Assembly: GCF_000224145.3 (NCBI RefSeq)
Contig: NC_020167.2
Location: 5,208,287-5,272,286, forward strand
Direction: 5' to 3'
DNA length: 64,000 bases
DNA from: Ciona intestinalis
Lineage: Eukaryota; Chordata; Ascidiacea; Phlebobranchia; Cionidae
The notes under the pieces were generated by a model. The model was given only the letters and a program-made list of their open reading frames with translations. It did not search any database and had not been told where the DNA came from. This document shows positions 34,827 to 45,547 of the stretch, piece by piece (position 1 is the stretch's first letter; each line of letters begins with the position of its first letter). The translations under genes and the position numbers were made by a program.

Positions 34827-37323
34827 TTACTGCAGATATGTCATTACACGAACAGATCGTTTTTCGTACAATGGCAGAAAAACTTCGCTCGCGCCGTCCC
34901 CGTCTACGTCACCGACAGCAATTGCCCCAACTGTACCCCGCCCATCACTGTATATCTGTGAATTATACATTTGCATGTTCTAGTTAGTGTTTAAATTCAA
35001 GATCGCGGTTTCCTTACTGTTACAGATGAATAAGTCCAGTCGTCAGGATCTTCAGAGTTCGCTGTTACCACGTAAGCCTGACCGTCATCGTCGCCAGTAA
35101 CCATAACATATGGCTTGCTGTATTTATATAGAAATGAAATTAACAAGTCGTGTATAATATAGTAGGGCGAGGAGAGATGGGACACCTTTTCATTCTGTTT
35201 TCTTATCCAAAAAAAAAACATTCAAAGAATTATAAAACCGTATCGCCACGACTCTCATAGACCGTTGTTAATTGTTTAAAACATGATCAGGACATTTAGA
35301 TATTATGTGCTAAAGGTGTCCCATCTTCCCCCTATAGTACTATTACATATTTTTGACATAACTTACACGCCCGCCGATTCCATGCTCGCAAGTGGCCAGA
35401 AAGCGGTTGCAGAACCTGGTGAACCAGATCCAGGAATAGGAAAGTCTTTGTAGCCAGTTTGAAGAACATGTCTGCACATAATATTCCAGTTAGACGCCTT
35501 TCATGAGGTTCTAAATGTCTTATTAAACACACCTGGTCCATGACTCGTTTTGCCAGTCGTCTGGTATCTCGTATGCAAGCAATGCACCCGGACTTCCTAA
35601 CTGACTCCATGTTGTGCACAGGACGTCCAACCGTCCATCCATGTTCACATCAACTATCTACGTAAAGCCAAACATTTCCTGTTAGCTTGTCATTATATTA
35701 GTCCATACTGAAATATTTCGGCTACTAACCTGAAGATCAAAGTACCAGCCATAGTTATCGACGGCCATGTGACGTATTGATGACGCGTCTTCCCAATCTC
35801 CAGTCGCGCTCCACGTCAACCCAAGTTCAAAGCTTTAAACACTATAATTTAGTATCCACATTTTTACAGTGGTAAAGCTATTTAAATACCTCCAGAAACC
35901 GGCGCTGATGATAACAGGAGCAGTACTCCCACCAGGCAAGGTCATATAGTGAATACGGAAAGCTACATCTTCAGATCCTTCGTGCAAGACATGGAGCTGC
36001 CATAAAGGTGTGAGATATTTGAAGCCGGGGTTTTCAAACCAAACCAACTGAGACGCTTCCGCTGCCGCTACAAGAATATACATTCAGTACCAAAACAAAA
36101 CAGCCTACATGTGATATAGTAGGTTGGGGGTAGGGAACGACGGGACACCTTTAGCACATAATATTCAAATATCCTTCGTACTTTAAACTATCAACAACGG
36201 TATATTGGAGTCGTGAGAATACAGTTAGATAATTTTTTAAATGATTCTTTTGCTTACTGCCAACGGGACAAAAAATTGAAAAAAAAAGGTGTCCTATATC
36301 TCCCTCATCCCACTACGTATGTAGATTAATGAAATGAAAAAGTTATATTGCTCCTTATAATTTTCTATTTACCGCCGGTTCCATAAGCACGCGCAGTCAC
36401 AGCATCCAGATGTCCATCCTTGTTCATATCCATCCAAAGCACTCGGTGGTAAAACCACTTCTCACCCTCCGCTTGATTTGAAATGATCACTGGCGCTGAC
36501 CGGAAATAGAATGAATGAAATAATGTGCAAATATACGAGTCATTTTGGCGCCTGCAACATATAGTAAGATGGGAAAAGATGGGACACCTTTAACACGTGA
36601 TATCCAATTATCCTGAACAGGTTTTAAACATTTTACAACGGTCTATGGGAGTCCTGGGAATACGGTTTTATAATTCTTTAAATGTTCTTTGTTTATTACC
36701 AAATGCGACGAGAAAATAGAATGAAAAGGTGTCCCATCTTCCCCTACCCTACTATATTATCTCTGCACTGAAAAATACCTGTGTTGCTTTTGTCGGAAAC
36801 GTCCATCAAAGCAATAGAACCGTCATCTTTACCAGGAAGAAAGAAACCGCTCGCAACCGCCCACACGCGGTTGTTAAAAAGACCATCTAAATTTTAAAAT
36901 GTTAACATTATTTTTTTTGTTATATAAAGACCAACCGTACCTGGAACTTGAGAAACTTCATTTGGCCAATGTAACTGGTCAGTGAGAGTGTCAAGAGAAA
37001 AGCTCTCTGTGTCTAAATATTCCTGTACGCCATTAATACTTAAGACATGGTCACTCACCGACCTAGTAACAAATTGCGTGTCAATAAATTACATAAAAAC
37101 ACCTTATATAACCAAACACTTACACCGCCCCAGTGAATGAAGAAACACCAATATCTTTAACTGTAGCTCCATTTGAACTGATCTGGTCTGTATTCTCCAG
37201 TATGCTGCAGAACGCTGGGTTATAACTCACGTCAACATCCTGCATAAACTTGGGTGTTGGGTCCACCAGCGCCGCTTGCAGATAATTAGGAAAACATAAG
37301 ATGAACAACAGCAACAACTTCAT
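34827..37323 (-). CDS. Secreted VCBS/FG-GAP-type protein, paralogue A
   Basis: Exons: 37323-37124, 37062-36941, 36886-36779, 36495-36373, 36067-35890, 35832-35730, 35657-35533, 35471-35367, 35117-35018, 34955-34827; 430 aa. A signal peptide (MKLLLLFILCFPNYLQA) is followed by propeller-like repeats with Asp-rich loops typical of VCBS/FG-GAP calcium-binding turns: DMNKDGHLDAV, DVNMDGRLDVL, GDDDGQAYVV and, at the end, DVDGDGASEVFL. No transmembrane segment is seen, so it should be secreted. The fold is inferred to be a beta-propeller; function and ligand are unknown. It is the downstream member of a tandem pair with the gene at 38111-40706. The two share exon number, phase and nearly every exon length. 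Confidence 0.92.
35156..35343. mobile_element. Palindromic MITE, copy 14
   Basis: Ends atatagtagggcgaggagag and cccatcttccccctatagta; intron of VCBS paralogue A, absent from the same intron of paralogue B. Confidence 0.8.
36115..36320. mobile_element. Palindromic MITE, copy 15
   Basis: Left end atatagtaggttgggggtag and right end atatctccctcatcccacta; intron of VCBS paralogue A. Confidence 0.75.
36558..36760. mobile_element. Palindromic MITE, copy 16
   Basis: Ends atatagtaagatgggaaaag and catcttcccctaccctacta; intron of VCBS paralogue A. Confidence 0.88.
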
Positions 37324-38092
37324 GATTGATTTTTTCTTGCCTATATTCTATCGAAACCTCTGCAAAGGTAATAAAAACTAGTTTCTCTTTGACAGCGTCA
37401 TTTTGGCAGCCGAAAGCGACCTCGCCCTTGCAGATGTCGAGCTCAGATCACTTGCAATGTGACGAAGTTATAGATAGCTACACATGCGCAGCTGAAATGC
37501 TAGTGTGTCGTTCCCACGCAGTATATACGTTTAGCATCAGCGTTTTTGAAATGTTATGAACTATTTTTATTATATTAATAGCTTACCCTACGTTATGGGT
37601 TCGGAATCCTACTATTCTTGATAAGAATAGTGACAATTCAGCCGAACACAAGAATCCATTAGCATACATTAAAAATTTTAAATAAATCCTTGTTGCGTAC
37701 ATTCCAATAAAACAAATGTTGTAAGTTAATGCAGGATACGCAGCTTCTTCAAATCCCAAATACTTTCTCAAACTCTTCATGTATACTATTACTTCAGCTG
37801 TATATTTCTGACACGAAACAAACGTCAGAAAGGCGCGTATTTTTAAGCCTAACTTCAAACTCTCTTAAAAAACGTCTCTTCCGAGGATTTTGTTATATTG
37901 CAACTTACAACTTACAGAACAACTTACAGGTTGCAACTTATACAGAAACTTTTGACCGAACAAGAAATTTAGTCAACTACAAGGAGGGTTCTTATAGTGT
38001 AAATTAATTATGCGTAACAGCCCTTTCCGCAAAGTAACTTTTTGTGTGTGTTATACTTTTTACAAAAAATGTTTTTTTCACGATTAATTAAT
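37324..38092. other. Spacer between the two VCBS genes
   Basis: About 770 bases holding the 3' end of paralogue B and the promoter of paralogue A. No coding exon or full repeat is recognised. Small open frames on both strands lack splice or homology support. Confidence 0.5.
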
Positions 38093-38098
38093 TTTATT
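38093..38098 (-). promoter_or_regulatory. Polyadenylation signal of paralogue B
   Basis: TTTATT on the plus strand reads AATAAA on the minus strand, 13 bases past the stop codon. A second AATAAA (38110-38115) overlaps the stop itself. Confidence 0.55.
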
Positions 38099-38110
38099 TC
38101 GTCATTCCTT

Positions 38111-40706
38111 TTATTGAAGATTATACGTCATGACAGTGATCTCCTTCATCGTATAAGCTGGAATGAAGACTTCCATGAAACCATCACCGTCCACGTCTCC
38201 TACTGCAATACCTCCTACTGTTCCTGTCCCTTTGAAAATCTACAAAAGAATGACATATACAGTGTTGCGTGGATACACTGTCTACATACAGGAGAGGAGC
38301 TTCAAATATTGTCAATAGTTTAAAAATGCAGCCCTGCAACCACTTTCTATACTCACTGTAGTTTGGGAGTAAGACCATTGATTGGCGTCTTCAGAGTCAG
38401 CCGTCAGAACATAAGCATTACCATCGTCGTCTCCAGATACCATTATGAACGGCTTGCTAAATCAAAACACAGTTAAAAATGTCTTGTGCATCAAACATAC
38501 TCTTTTTGTAACATCAAATGCGTGGTCATTTCTTGTCTACTAAAATAATGTTCATTGATATATACGTACCCTGTTGAAGCAGTCGATGGCCAAAATGCGT
38601 TGGCAGTTCCTGGAGATCCAGAACCAGCCATAATGAATGACTTGTACCCGTCTTGCAAGATGTGTCTGTGCCATATACAGTTGTTACACATTTGACCAAA
38701 TCGGTTGCATATTTTTCGATTTCAATCTGTTACAACTTTACCTTGTCCATGGTTCAGTCGTCCAGTCACCATCTGGCATTTCATAAGCAATCACAGCGCC
38801 TGGCAAGCCAGTCTGGCTCCAAGTTGATGTCAAAATATCGAGTTTCCCGTCCATGTTGACATCAACCATCTGGTAACATTTGAATTGTAAAATTCTATAT
38901 AAACCAAACGGAAAACTCTACTCACTTCAACATCGAAATACCAACCGTAGTTGTCGATTACCACAGTTTGAATGGAAGATACATCGGTCCAGTCATTTGT
39001 ATTGCTCCACACTACAGTCAGTAGGTGACTAGAATATAGTAGGGTTTGGAAAGGTGGAACACTTTTAGCACATAATATCCAAATACCCTGATGGTGTTTC
39101 AAACATTTTACAACGATCCACCGGAGTCGTGGAAATACGGTTTTATAACTCATTGTATTTTCATTGTTTACTACCAAATTGGACAAGAAAATGGAATGCA
39201 AAGTGTCCCATCTTCCCCCACCCTACTATATATAACGCATGAAAAAAAAATTTGTTAAGTATGAGACCTTACCTGTAAAATCCACTGCTTATAACTGCGG
39301 TGGTTTCTTCCCCGCTAGGTAGCGTCATTAAGTGCAATCTGAAGTAGACATCTTCGACGTTCTCAGTGAGGACGTGAACATCCCAATTTGGAGTCAATTG
39401 AGTGGAACACGGGTTCTCAAACCACACAAGTTGCGTGTAGTTAGCCGCAGCTGTAGCAAAAACAAAATTAAAGTTCAATCCTTGATTCCATACAGAAATA
39501 TTGTTAAATTTGTGTGAAACATCGAACATGTGTCAGAAGTTCGTTTCAAACTGCCAAGAATGTACAAACTAAAGAAGCCTAACTCGTTTTTTAGGATTTT
39601 TTTACGTTTATCGGTAAACGATATGTGCTTAAATACTTCTTTAATTTTATTTTCGAGTTCGCAGATATAACTCACGTCCTCCACCATTTGATCTTGCAGT
39701 AACTGCGTCTGTGCATCCATCCTGGTTCATATCATGCCATTCAACTCGATGGTAATACCAGAGAATTCCAGTCGGGTTTGAGGAAATGGTAACTGGTGCT
39801 GTGTTAAATTTAAAAGGTTCAAACTAACAATTAACAACGACAGACATAACTCCCTTGTAATTGTAATTACTGACTTGCTTTGCCGTACGTCATATCCGTC
39901 ATGCTCATAAGCGCCACTTCACCATCATCTTTACCAGTCATGAAAAAGCCACTTGCCGCCCACCAAACTTGAGGAAGCGCGAATATATTGTCTGTAAAAC
40001 AACATAAATATGAATATAGTATAAAGATGGGGTAAGACAAGACATGTTTGTTTTCATTCTCTTTTCTCGACTCATTTTGTAGTAAGTAACGAATATGTAC
40101 ATATACTGTATAAAGTTTTATAATTGTATCCCCACGATATTAAACTAGTGTTGTTAAATATTTAAATCAGGAACTATAGGATAAAAGTCCCATCTTACCC
40201 CACCCTACTCTAACTACCGCTGTATTTAAATTTTGTTTTTAGAAAAACGGAATTTATATCATACCTGGTACTGCTGCCACTTCATTTGGCCAAGACAGTT
40301 CATCAGTGATGTCATTTGCTCCCATTTGGCTGGCGTCCAAGTATTTCTTTGTAACACCCTCCACTCTCATTATTGGGTCGGTTTGGCGTCTTTTAAATTA
40401 ATATTACAGTTAATTAATATGACACTTTTAGGTTATATAGGTATTTCAATTGCACATCCAAAATATCGTTATAAGGCGTATAAAAATTCCCCAATAAATA
40501 AATAAGTAGACTTACGGATTGGGTGAAAAGGAGCTGTACACTAAGTCATATATCGGGTTGCCAGCATCTGGACCAAGAATGGGATTCCGTATTAGACTAC
40601 AAAACGCAGGGAAAACGTCTGTCGTCATGGTATACAGAGTTTTAGGGGTCGGGTCGGTTGCCCCTAGAATTACCGGCACGAACGCAAGCAAAATCCAGTT
40701 CATCAT
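38111..40706 (-). CDS. Secreted VCBS/FG-GAP-type protein, paralogue B
   Basis: Exons: 40706-40516, 40389-40265, 39991-39875, 39798-39676, 39450-39273, 39028-38926, 38869-38742, 38665-38570, 38456-38357, 38239-38111; 429 aa. A signal peptide (MMNWILLAFVPVILG) precedes the same repeat plan as paralogue A: DMNQDGCTDAV, DVNMDGKLDIL, GDDDGNAYVL and DVDGDGFMEVF near the C-terminus. Shared landmarks include QLVWFENPC, DNYGWYFDV and GSGSPGTANAFWP. It is inferred to be a secreted calcium-binding propeller protein. The exon at 39028 begins directly beside a MITE, which supplies most of that intron's 3' end. An upstream in-frame ATG at 40796 exists, but 40706 puts the signal peptide at the N-terminus. 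AATAAA overlaps the stop codon, with a better-placed signal at 38093-38098. Confidence 0.92.
39032..39233. mobile_element. Palindromic MITE, copy 17, at a splice acceptor
   Basis: Ends tatagtagggtttggaaagg and cttcccccaccctactatat. On the minus strand its end reads ccctactatattctag and abuts the acceptor of the exon starting at 39028, so the polypyrimidine region and likely branch point lie inside the element. Confidence 0.85.
40014..40212. mobile_element. Palindromic MITE, copy 18
   Basis: Ends tatagtataaagatggggta and catcttaccccaccctactc; intron of VCBS paralogue B. Confidence 0.75.
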
Positions 40707-41166
40707 TTTACAATTCAAAAATAGAAAATGCTGTGATGGAAATACACTAGGCAATTGATTATATAGAGCTACTACGACAGGTGCAGTCGTTCTCACGCCA
40801 AAACAAATACACCGGGGCAGCTTTCAAGGCCATCAAACTTATAAGAATAGTTGGTAGCGTGACAACAACAACTATTTGCAACGTTTTTTGTAAAGTTCGC
40901 ATTCACTTTACAAGGTTGGGTATTTGGGAAGAATTGTTCCCCAAATAACCCTAAAAATATTACACATTTTGTCCACGAGATGTCTCGATCTCCATGGAAA
41001 CTTCAATCTCAGACGCGTTCATTAAAATACTACACTGCGGTGTAACTTTTGTTTGACCTAATAAATAAGTTTACTTGTATTTTAACGTTGAAATACAGGC
41101 ACGGTATTGTTAAATAATGGCATGATACTTCTGACTGCATTAGTCGTTTGAGGCCGTCCAAGTAAA
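40707..41166. promoter_or_regulatory. Divergent promoter region, VCBS paralogue B / C2orf81
   Basis: 460 bases between two divergent start codons. A TATA-like tatataa lies on the minus strand at 40765-40759, about 55 bases upstream of the paralogue B start codon. No TATA is evident on the C2orf81 side. Shared control is inference from spacing only. Confidence 0.45.
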
Positions 41167-44100
41167 ATGTCCCGACAAAATGCTTCCAAGTCTCGTGCAG
41201 AAAAAGGTGCGAGCCGCGGAGGCGGGGGTGCACAGTCCGTCCAGGCACCTACGATAACTAATGATGTAGTACCGGGTCGCTTGTCTGATGGAGACTGGTC
41301 TCGCTTAATGTACGATGAGGAAGACACAAGTTTCGTTGGTTCAATCGTGGATGATATTGTCGAGCTAACTTTAGCTGAATGCCACAAACGATTCACATGG
41401 AAACAAGTAACGTTAATAACATGAATTAAGTTTAATTTGAGGACTATGGCGTACAATCCTTCCTTGGGACATCATAGAGAATGTAGAATGCCAGAAAAGG
41501 TTTTCTGCGACGCTACATCTCTTATGTTGTACGCTAAAACCCTAACCTTTTACCATTAGAAATGTTTGGTGGTTGGTGATTAGGGTTTAGCATACAGTAT
41601 TAAAGTTAGGAGTGGGCATATGACACACTTTTCACTAGCACCCAAACTTTATGTAGCATTTTAGATAGGGTTGTTAATTTACATTTAGATAATATGATGT
41701 AGTGTTGAAATGTAACCTGGTTTATTCTCGCATGACTAGAAAACGACAATCGTTATAACATGGGTGTCGTGTTCATATTACAGGTGTTGCCATTCACTGT
41801 GTATCAAGCTAAAGATGCTTTGCTACAAATTGTTCAATGGAGATTTCTAAGTCGTGACCTGGGGGAGGAAAATGTGGGGAATGATCCTGGTTGGACGGAA
41901 GATTCGGTAATATTTTGTATTTCTTAATGATTTTCCCAATATATATATATATATACATATATCTATAGGCCAGTTAGCAAATATGTGTTCGTAACATGTC
42001 ATAGCTTATTATTGTTATGTTAATATGTTAAAAAGTGTGCAATCCTATGTTAAAGAAGAGTAAAAAAATAAATAAACCTAAAATAACATGCCATTTTCAT
42101 GTTGGTTGTACCTTATCAAGTTAGTATTCAAACCAATTTTCAAATTTTATCGTTTTACAATCAATGTACTTTATGTTTATGTGAAGTATAATTTGGGGTC
42201 TTAACAGGAGCCAGAACCAGCTGTCATTGATTCATGGGCTCAAGGCTCGGTTCCAGTTGTTGTTCGACCTCAATCTTCATCGCTACCATCAGTCAGCATG
42301 ATCAGTGAGGAGCCAGCTTTTCTTCAAGGTGGGTACCGTTATACCGTACATTTTAATCTGTTGGTGTATGTGGTAATTCAATAGAAAATAATAAATTAAA
42401 TTATTATGAGACTTAAAGGATAAAAAGATATGTATTGCTTTAATAGATTTAGATTTTTCTTAGTTTTTACAACAAAAATTTTTTAAAAGGGGTAAATTTT
42501 GAATGCAAATTAATTTCAAGAGGTATTTATTTGTTTGTGTAAATATTTTTTTGGATTAAGTAAGTAGTAAAAATCAGCTGACCATGTTTTTTCTATTTTT
42601 TCAGGAACTGAACCAACAACCACATCAGATGAGCAGACTGATAGCACTGGTAAGACAGGCGAAAATGAAACTACTGGAGGTAGGTTTTCTATAATGAAGT
42701 TGCTGTATGTTAAATTATCAATTTCAGTTAAAATTTGAGTATGCTTGATTTTTGATTGTTGACAATTTATTTTTGAAGCTTAAACAACATTAAATAAAGT
42801 AACCATTTATTGATTGATATACTCATGATTTAGAATTGGTTTACTTTATAAAAACATAACAACAAGAACATATAGTGTTTTTTATCTGTTATAACTTTAT
42901 AACCCAATATTGCAGAAAAATCGGAAGAAAAGCCTTTGGTGCCAGAGTTTGTTCCTGAACCTCCGCGTACATTAAAGAAGAAGAGACGTTCATACAAGGT
43001 AGAAAAAACATTGTTATTACAAACATGACAAATTAAGTTAATCGAATTAATGCATTAAGCTCATGCAAAGAGGGTTAGGGCGCAATTTTTGCTCTTACTC
43101 TTTCTTGTAAACTTTTAATTTTAAACTGCAGAAACATTTTCAAAAATATTTCGTTGCCCACCTAAATAAACCCATAAGTAATACAATGTTTTATTAAATA
43201 CATCATTTAAATAGAACCATGTTGGCCGAGTTTCAACTAAAATAAACCCAACTAAAAAATTAAAAACAAAGCGTTTTGTTGCTTACTAAAATATAAAACA
43301 TGCCTACTAAATATATAAAAATACAATGTTTTATTAAAAGTATGATTTAAACAGAAGCATGTTGGTCGACTTCCGTCCCCGAAAGTATCGGAGATGGTGA
43401 CACCACTTGATAAAGATGATCAACTTCCACCTGCACAGGATAAACCTGTTAATGGTAACTAGATCGTAAAATTTATTCATATATTTATATTTTTCCCTAT
43501 TTGTTTGAATGAATGATTCATGCTGATGGGTGAAGAAGTTGAAAATTTACACTAAAAACTCTAGGCATTGCAAACGAAAAAAATTGACTATAGACGTATA
43601 GAGAAATGTTATTTTCCTAATGTTTTTCAAAAGTATATTTTTTTTAATTCTCAGCACATCTGTCTCCATCCCAAAAATCCCTTCTCAAAGTACAAGCGGG
43701 CCGTCCTCCTGGGAACAGAGAAGTAACTTTTGACGAGAGAGGAAATGTTGTTGGTGTCATGCGACTCAACACACGAACTTTACCAACTCATAGGGTTTGT
43801 TTATACTGCAGTTATAACTTTTATACACAAAAATATCAAATTTATTGTGTCGTTCAATCGGTATATAGGCTGTTTGATTTTGTCTTTAGTTTTTAAATAT
43901 TTTGTATTCAGTTGTTATTTCCAAATGTATGTTAAAAAAAGGTTTTATTCCTTATTGCCTACTCACTGTGAAGGATTATTTATAAATTTATGTCACCGTT
44001 TTATCAATATGTGGCCGTGGTATCAGCAATAAGAAAACTCGGTTCATGGCAATGGGTTATGACACCAGCATATTGGAGCAAAGTAATTTTACCAAATTGT

Positions 44101-45048
44101 ATGTTATTTGTAGGTGCGAGTACAATACAGCATCATAGATCCAGAAGCTGAAGCAAATGCACAACGCTTGGCTGCAATGCGGACGGGCAAGATAAGGAAA
44201 TTTAGAAAACCAAACTGGAAAGTGGAAGAGTCCTCCGAAACTACAAAGTGGGTAACAGTTTACTATTACAAATGATAAAGCAAAGGGTATCAAACACCTT
44301 AAACTACCGGAATTTTATATTAGCGTTTTGTTGCCAGTGTGTTTACGAAAGTGATTTATTTCTGTGTATTTTCTATATAGAGACTCAGTAGTAGTACCTC
44401 CTGCAAATGCACGAAGATTAAGCATGCCGTCAGCTGCAACTTACAGAACTCGAGATATTGCCATGAGTGTTCATCACCTACCACCAGGTTATTTGTTTGT
44501 TAATTTCTTATTAAACATACCTCCTAGGCATGAGTTGGATAGAACAGTATGATCTAATATTATGAAGTCTTGCTGTATGACAGATGAAGCTTTAGTGTCA
44601 ATAGGCTTTTTGTCAATAAAGAATATTAGTAAAATGATACATTTATACACAATTTTTTTTTAGGTTTATTCATTTATTCATACATTCAGGTTCAAAAGGA
44701 TATTCTCGAAGCGGTGGGGTTGCGAGCTCAGTTGTTAGAGAGCGACAAATTAAAGGCGCTCGTATTGACCCAATACCCCCATCTCTCATTGATACAATCG
44801 ATGCATCACCGGGTGTTATTATTAGGGAAGGTGGACAAATGAAAACTGGTCCCACTGAGCAATTTACATCTGGAATCTCAAAAATTCCAAACATTGATTC
44901 TGAAGCAACCGTTCAGTTAGTGGGAAAACATCAAATTTCGATCAGAAGGCCCACTATTAACCCAAAAGACCTTATGCATGATAATTTTGCTGTTCAGTCA
45001 CCACACGCTTTGCCACATATTAGATCAAAGCAGGCCACCAGTTCCTGA
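41167..45048 (+). CDS. C2orf81: C2orf81 homologue (uncharacterised conserved protein)
   Basis: Exons: 41167-41406, 41784-41906, 42208-42328, 42605-42679, 42916-42998, 43355-43454, 43655-43794, 44114-44247, 44381-44487, 44690-45048; 493 aa. The N-terminal third keeps phrases I recall from vertebrate C2orf81: DVVPGRL, then LPFTVYQAKDALLQIVQWRFLSRD, split over short motifs, then IDSWAQGSVPV. No enzyme motif, signal peptide or membrane segment is seen. The middle is Ser/Thr/Pro/Glu-rich and likely disordered, with a basic patch LKKKRRSYK; the C-terminal exon is also low in hydrophobic residues. Function in the family is not established. The exon 2 acceptor lies next to a SINE-like remnant. A decayed second copy of the exon 6 acceptor region lies upstream of that exon. 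Confidence 0.9.
41735..41783 (-). repeat. SINE-like remnant beside a C2orf81 acceptor
   Basis: acgacaatcgttataacatg and gggtgtcgtgttcata resemble the inverted tail of the SINE family. It ends at the acceptor of the exon starting at 41784. The short length makes this tentative. Confidence 0.35.
43170..43240 (+). pseudogene. Decayed duplicate of an exon 6 acceptor region (C2orf81 intron)
   Basis: aatacaatgttttattaaa followed by atttaaatag and catgttgg parallels 43320-43370, where the real exon 6 starts (aatacaatgttttattaaa, atttaaacag, catgttgg). The upstream copy soon meets stops in the exon frame and is not used in the model. Confidence 0.5.
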
Positions 45049-45227
45049 GTCAATGGGAAAATGAAAAATTGTTTTGTTTATAACTGATTTACCATGTATT
45101 TATAGTATGCTACTACACAATAATATGATACATTTCCACGGTATTGTTACAAATTTGTGTTATGTTTGTTGGTTATGTGTAGTAAAATATAAACAGTTCA
45201 TGACAAAGCTTCAGAGGTAAATATTTA

Positions 45228-45394
45228 AATAAAAAACAAAGCCCTAATCCATGTCTACGTAGTTGTAAAAAAACAGTTTGTTGTTGCCAATACAGTTTAA
45301 GGTTTTGATAGACAACTAAGGTATTAATTTTTTGTATAGGGAGACCAAAATCATGACTTTTTATTTAAGATTTTGATAACTTTCTAATAATAAA
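45228..45394 (+). promoter_or_regulatory. Polyadenylation signals of C2orf81
   Basis: AATAAA occurs at 45228-45233 and again at 45389-45394. The second is only about 40 bases before a possible acceptor (cccag, ending at 45431) upstream of NRBF2. Confidence 0.5.
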
Positions 45395-45547
45395 GTTTAC
45401 TTTCTATTACTCGGGAGTTTTAAAAGCCCAGGTTGTATCTGTTTTAAAGTTTGTTTACAATTTTGCATTTGATCGTTTTCTGTGAAATGTTGTTATCTTT
45501 TATCGTGGATTTCAAAAGAACAATAAGAACAAATAAAAAAATTAACG

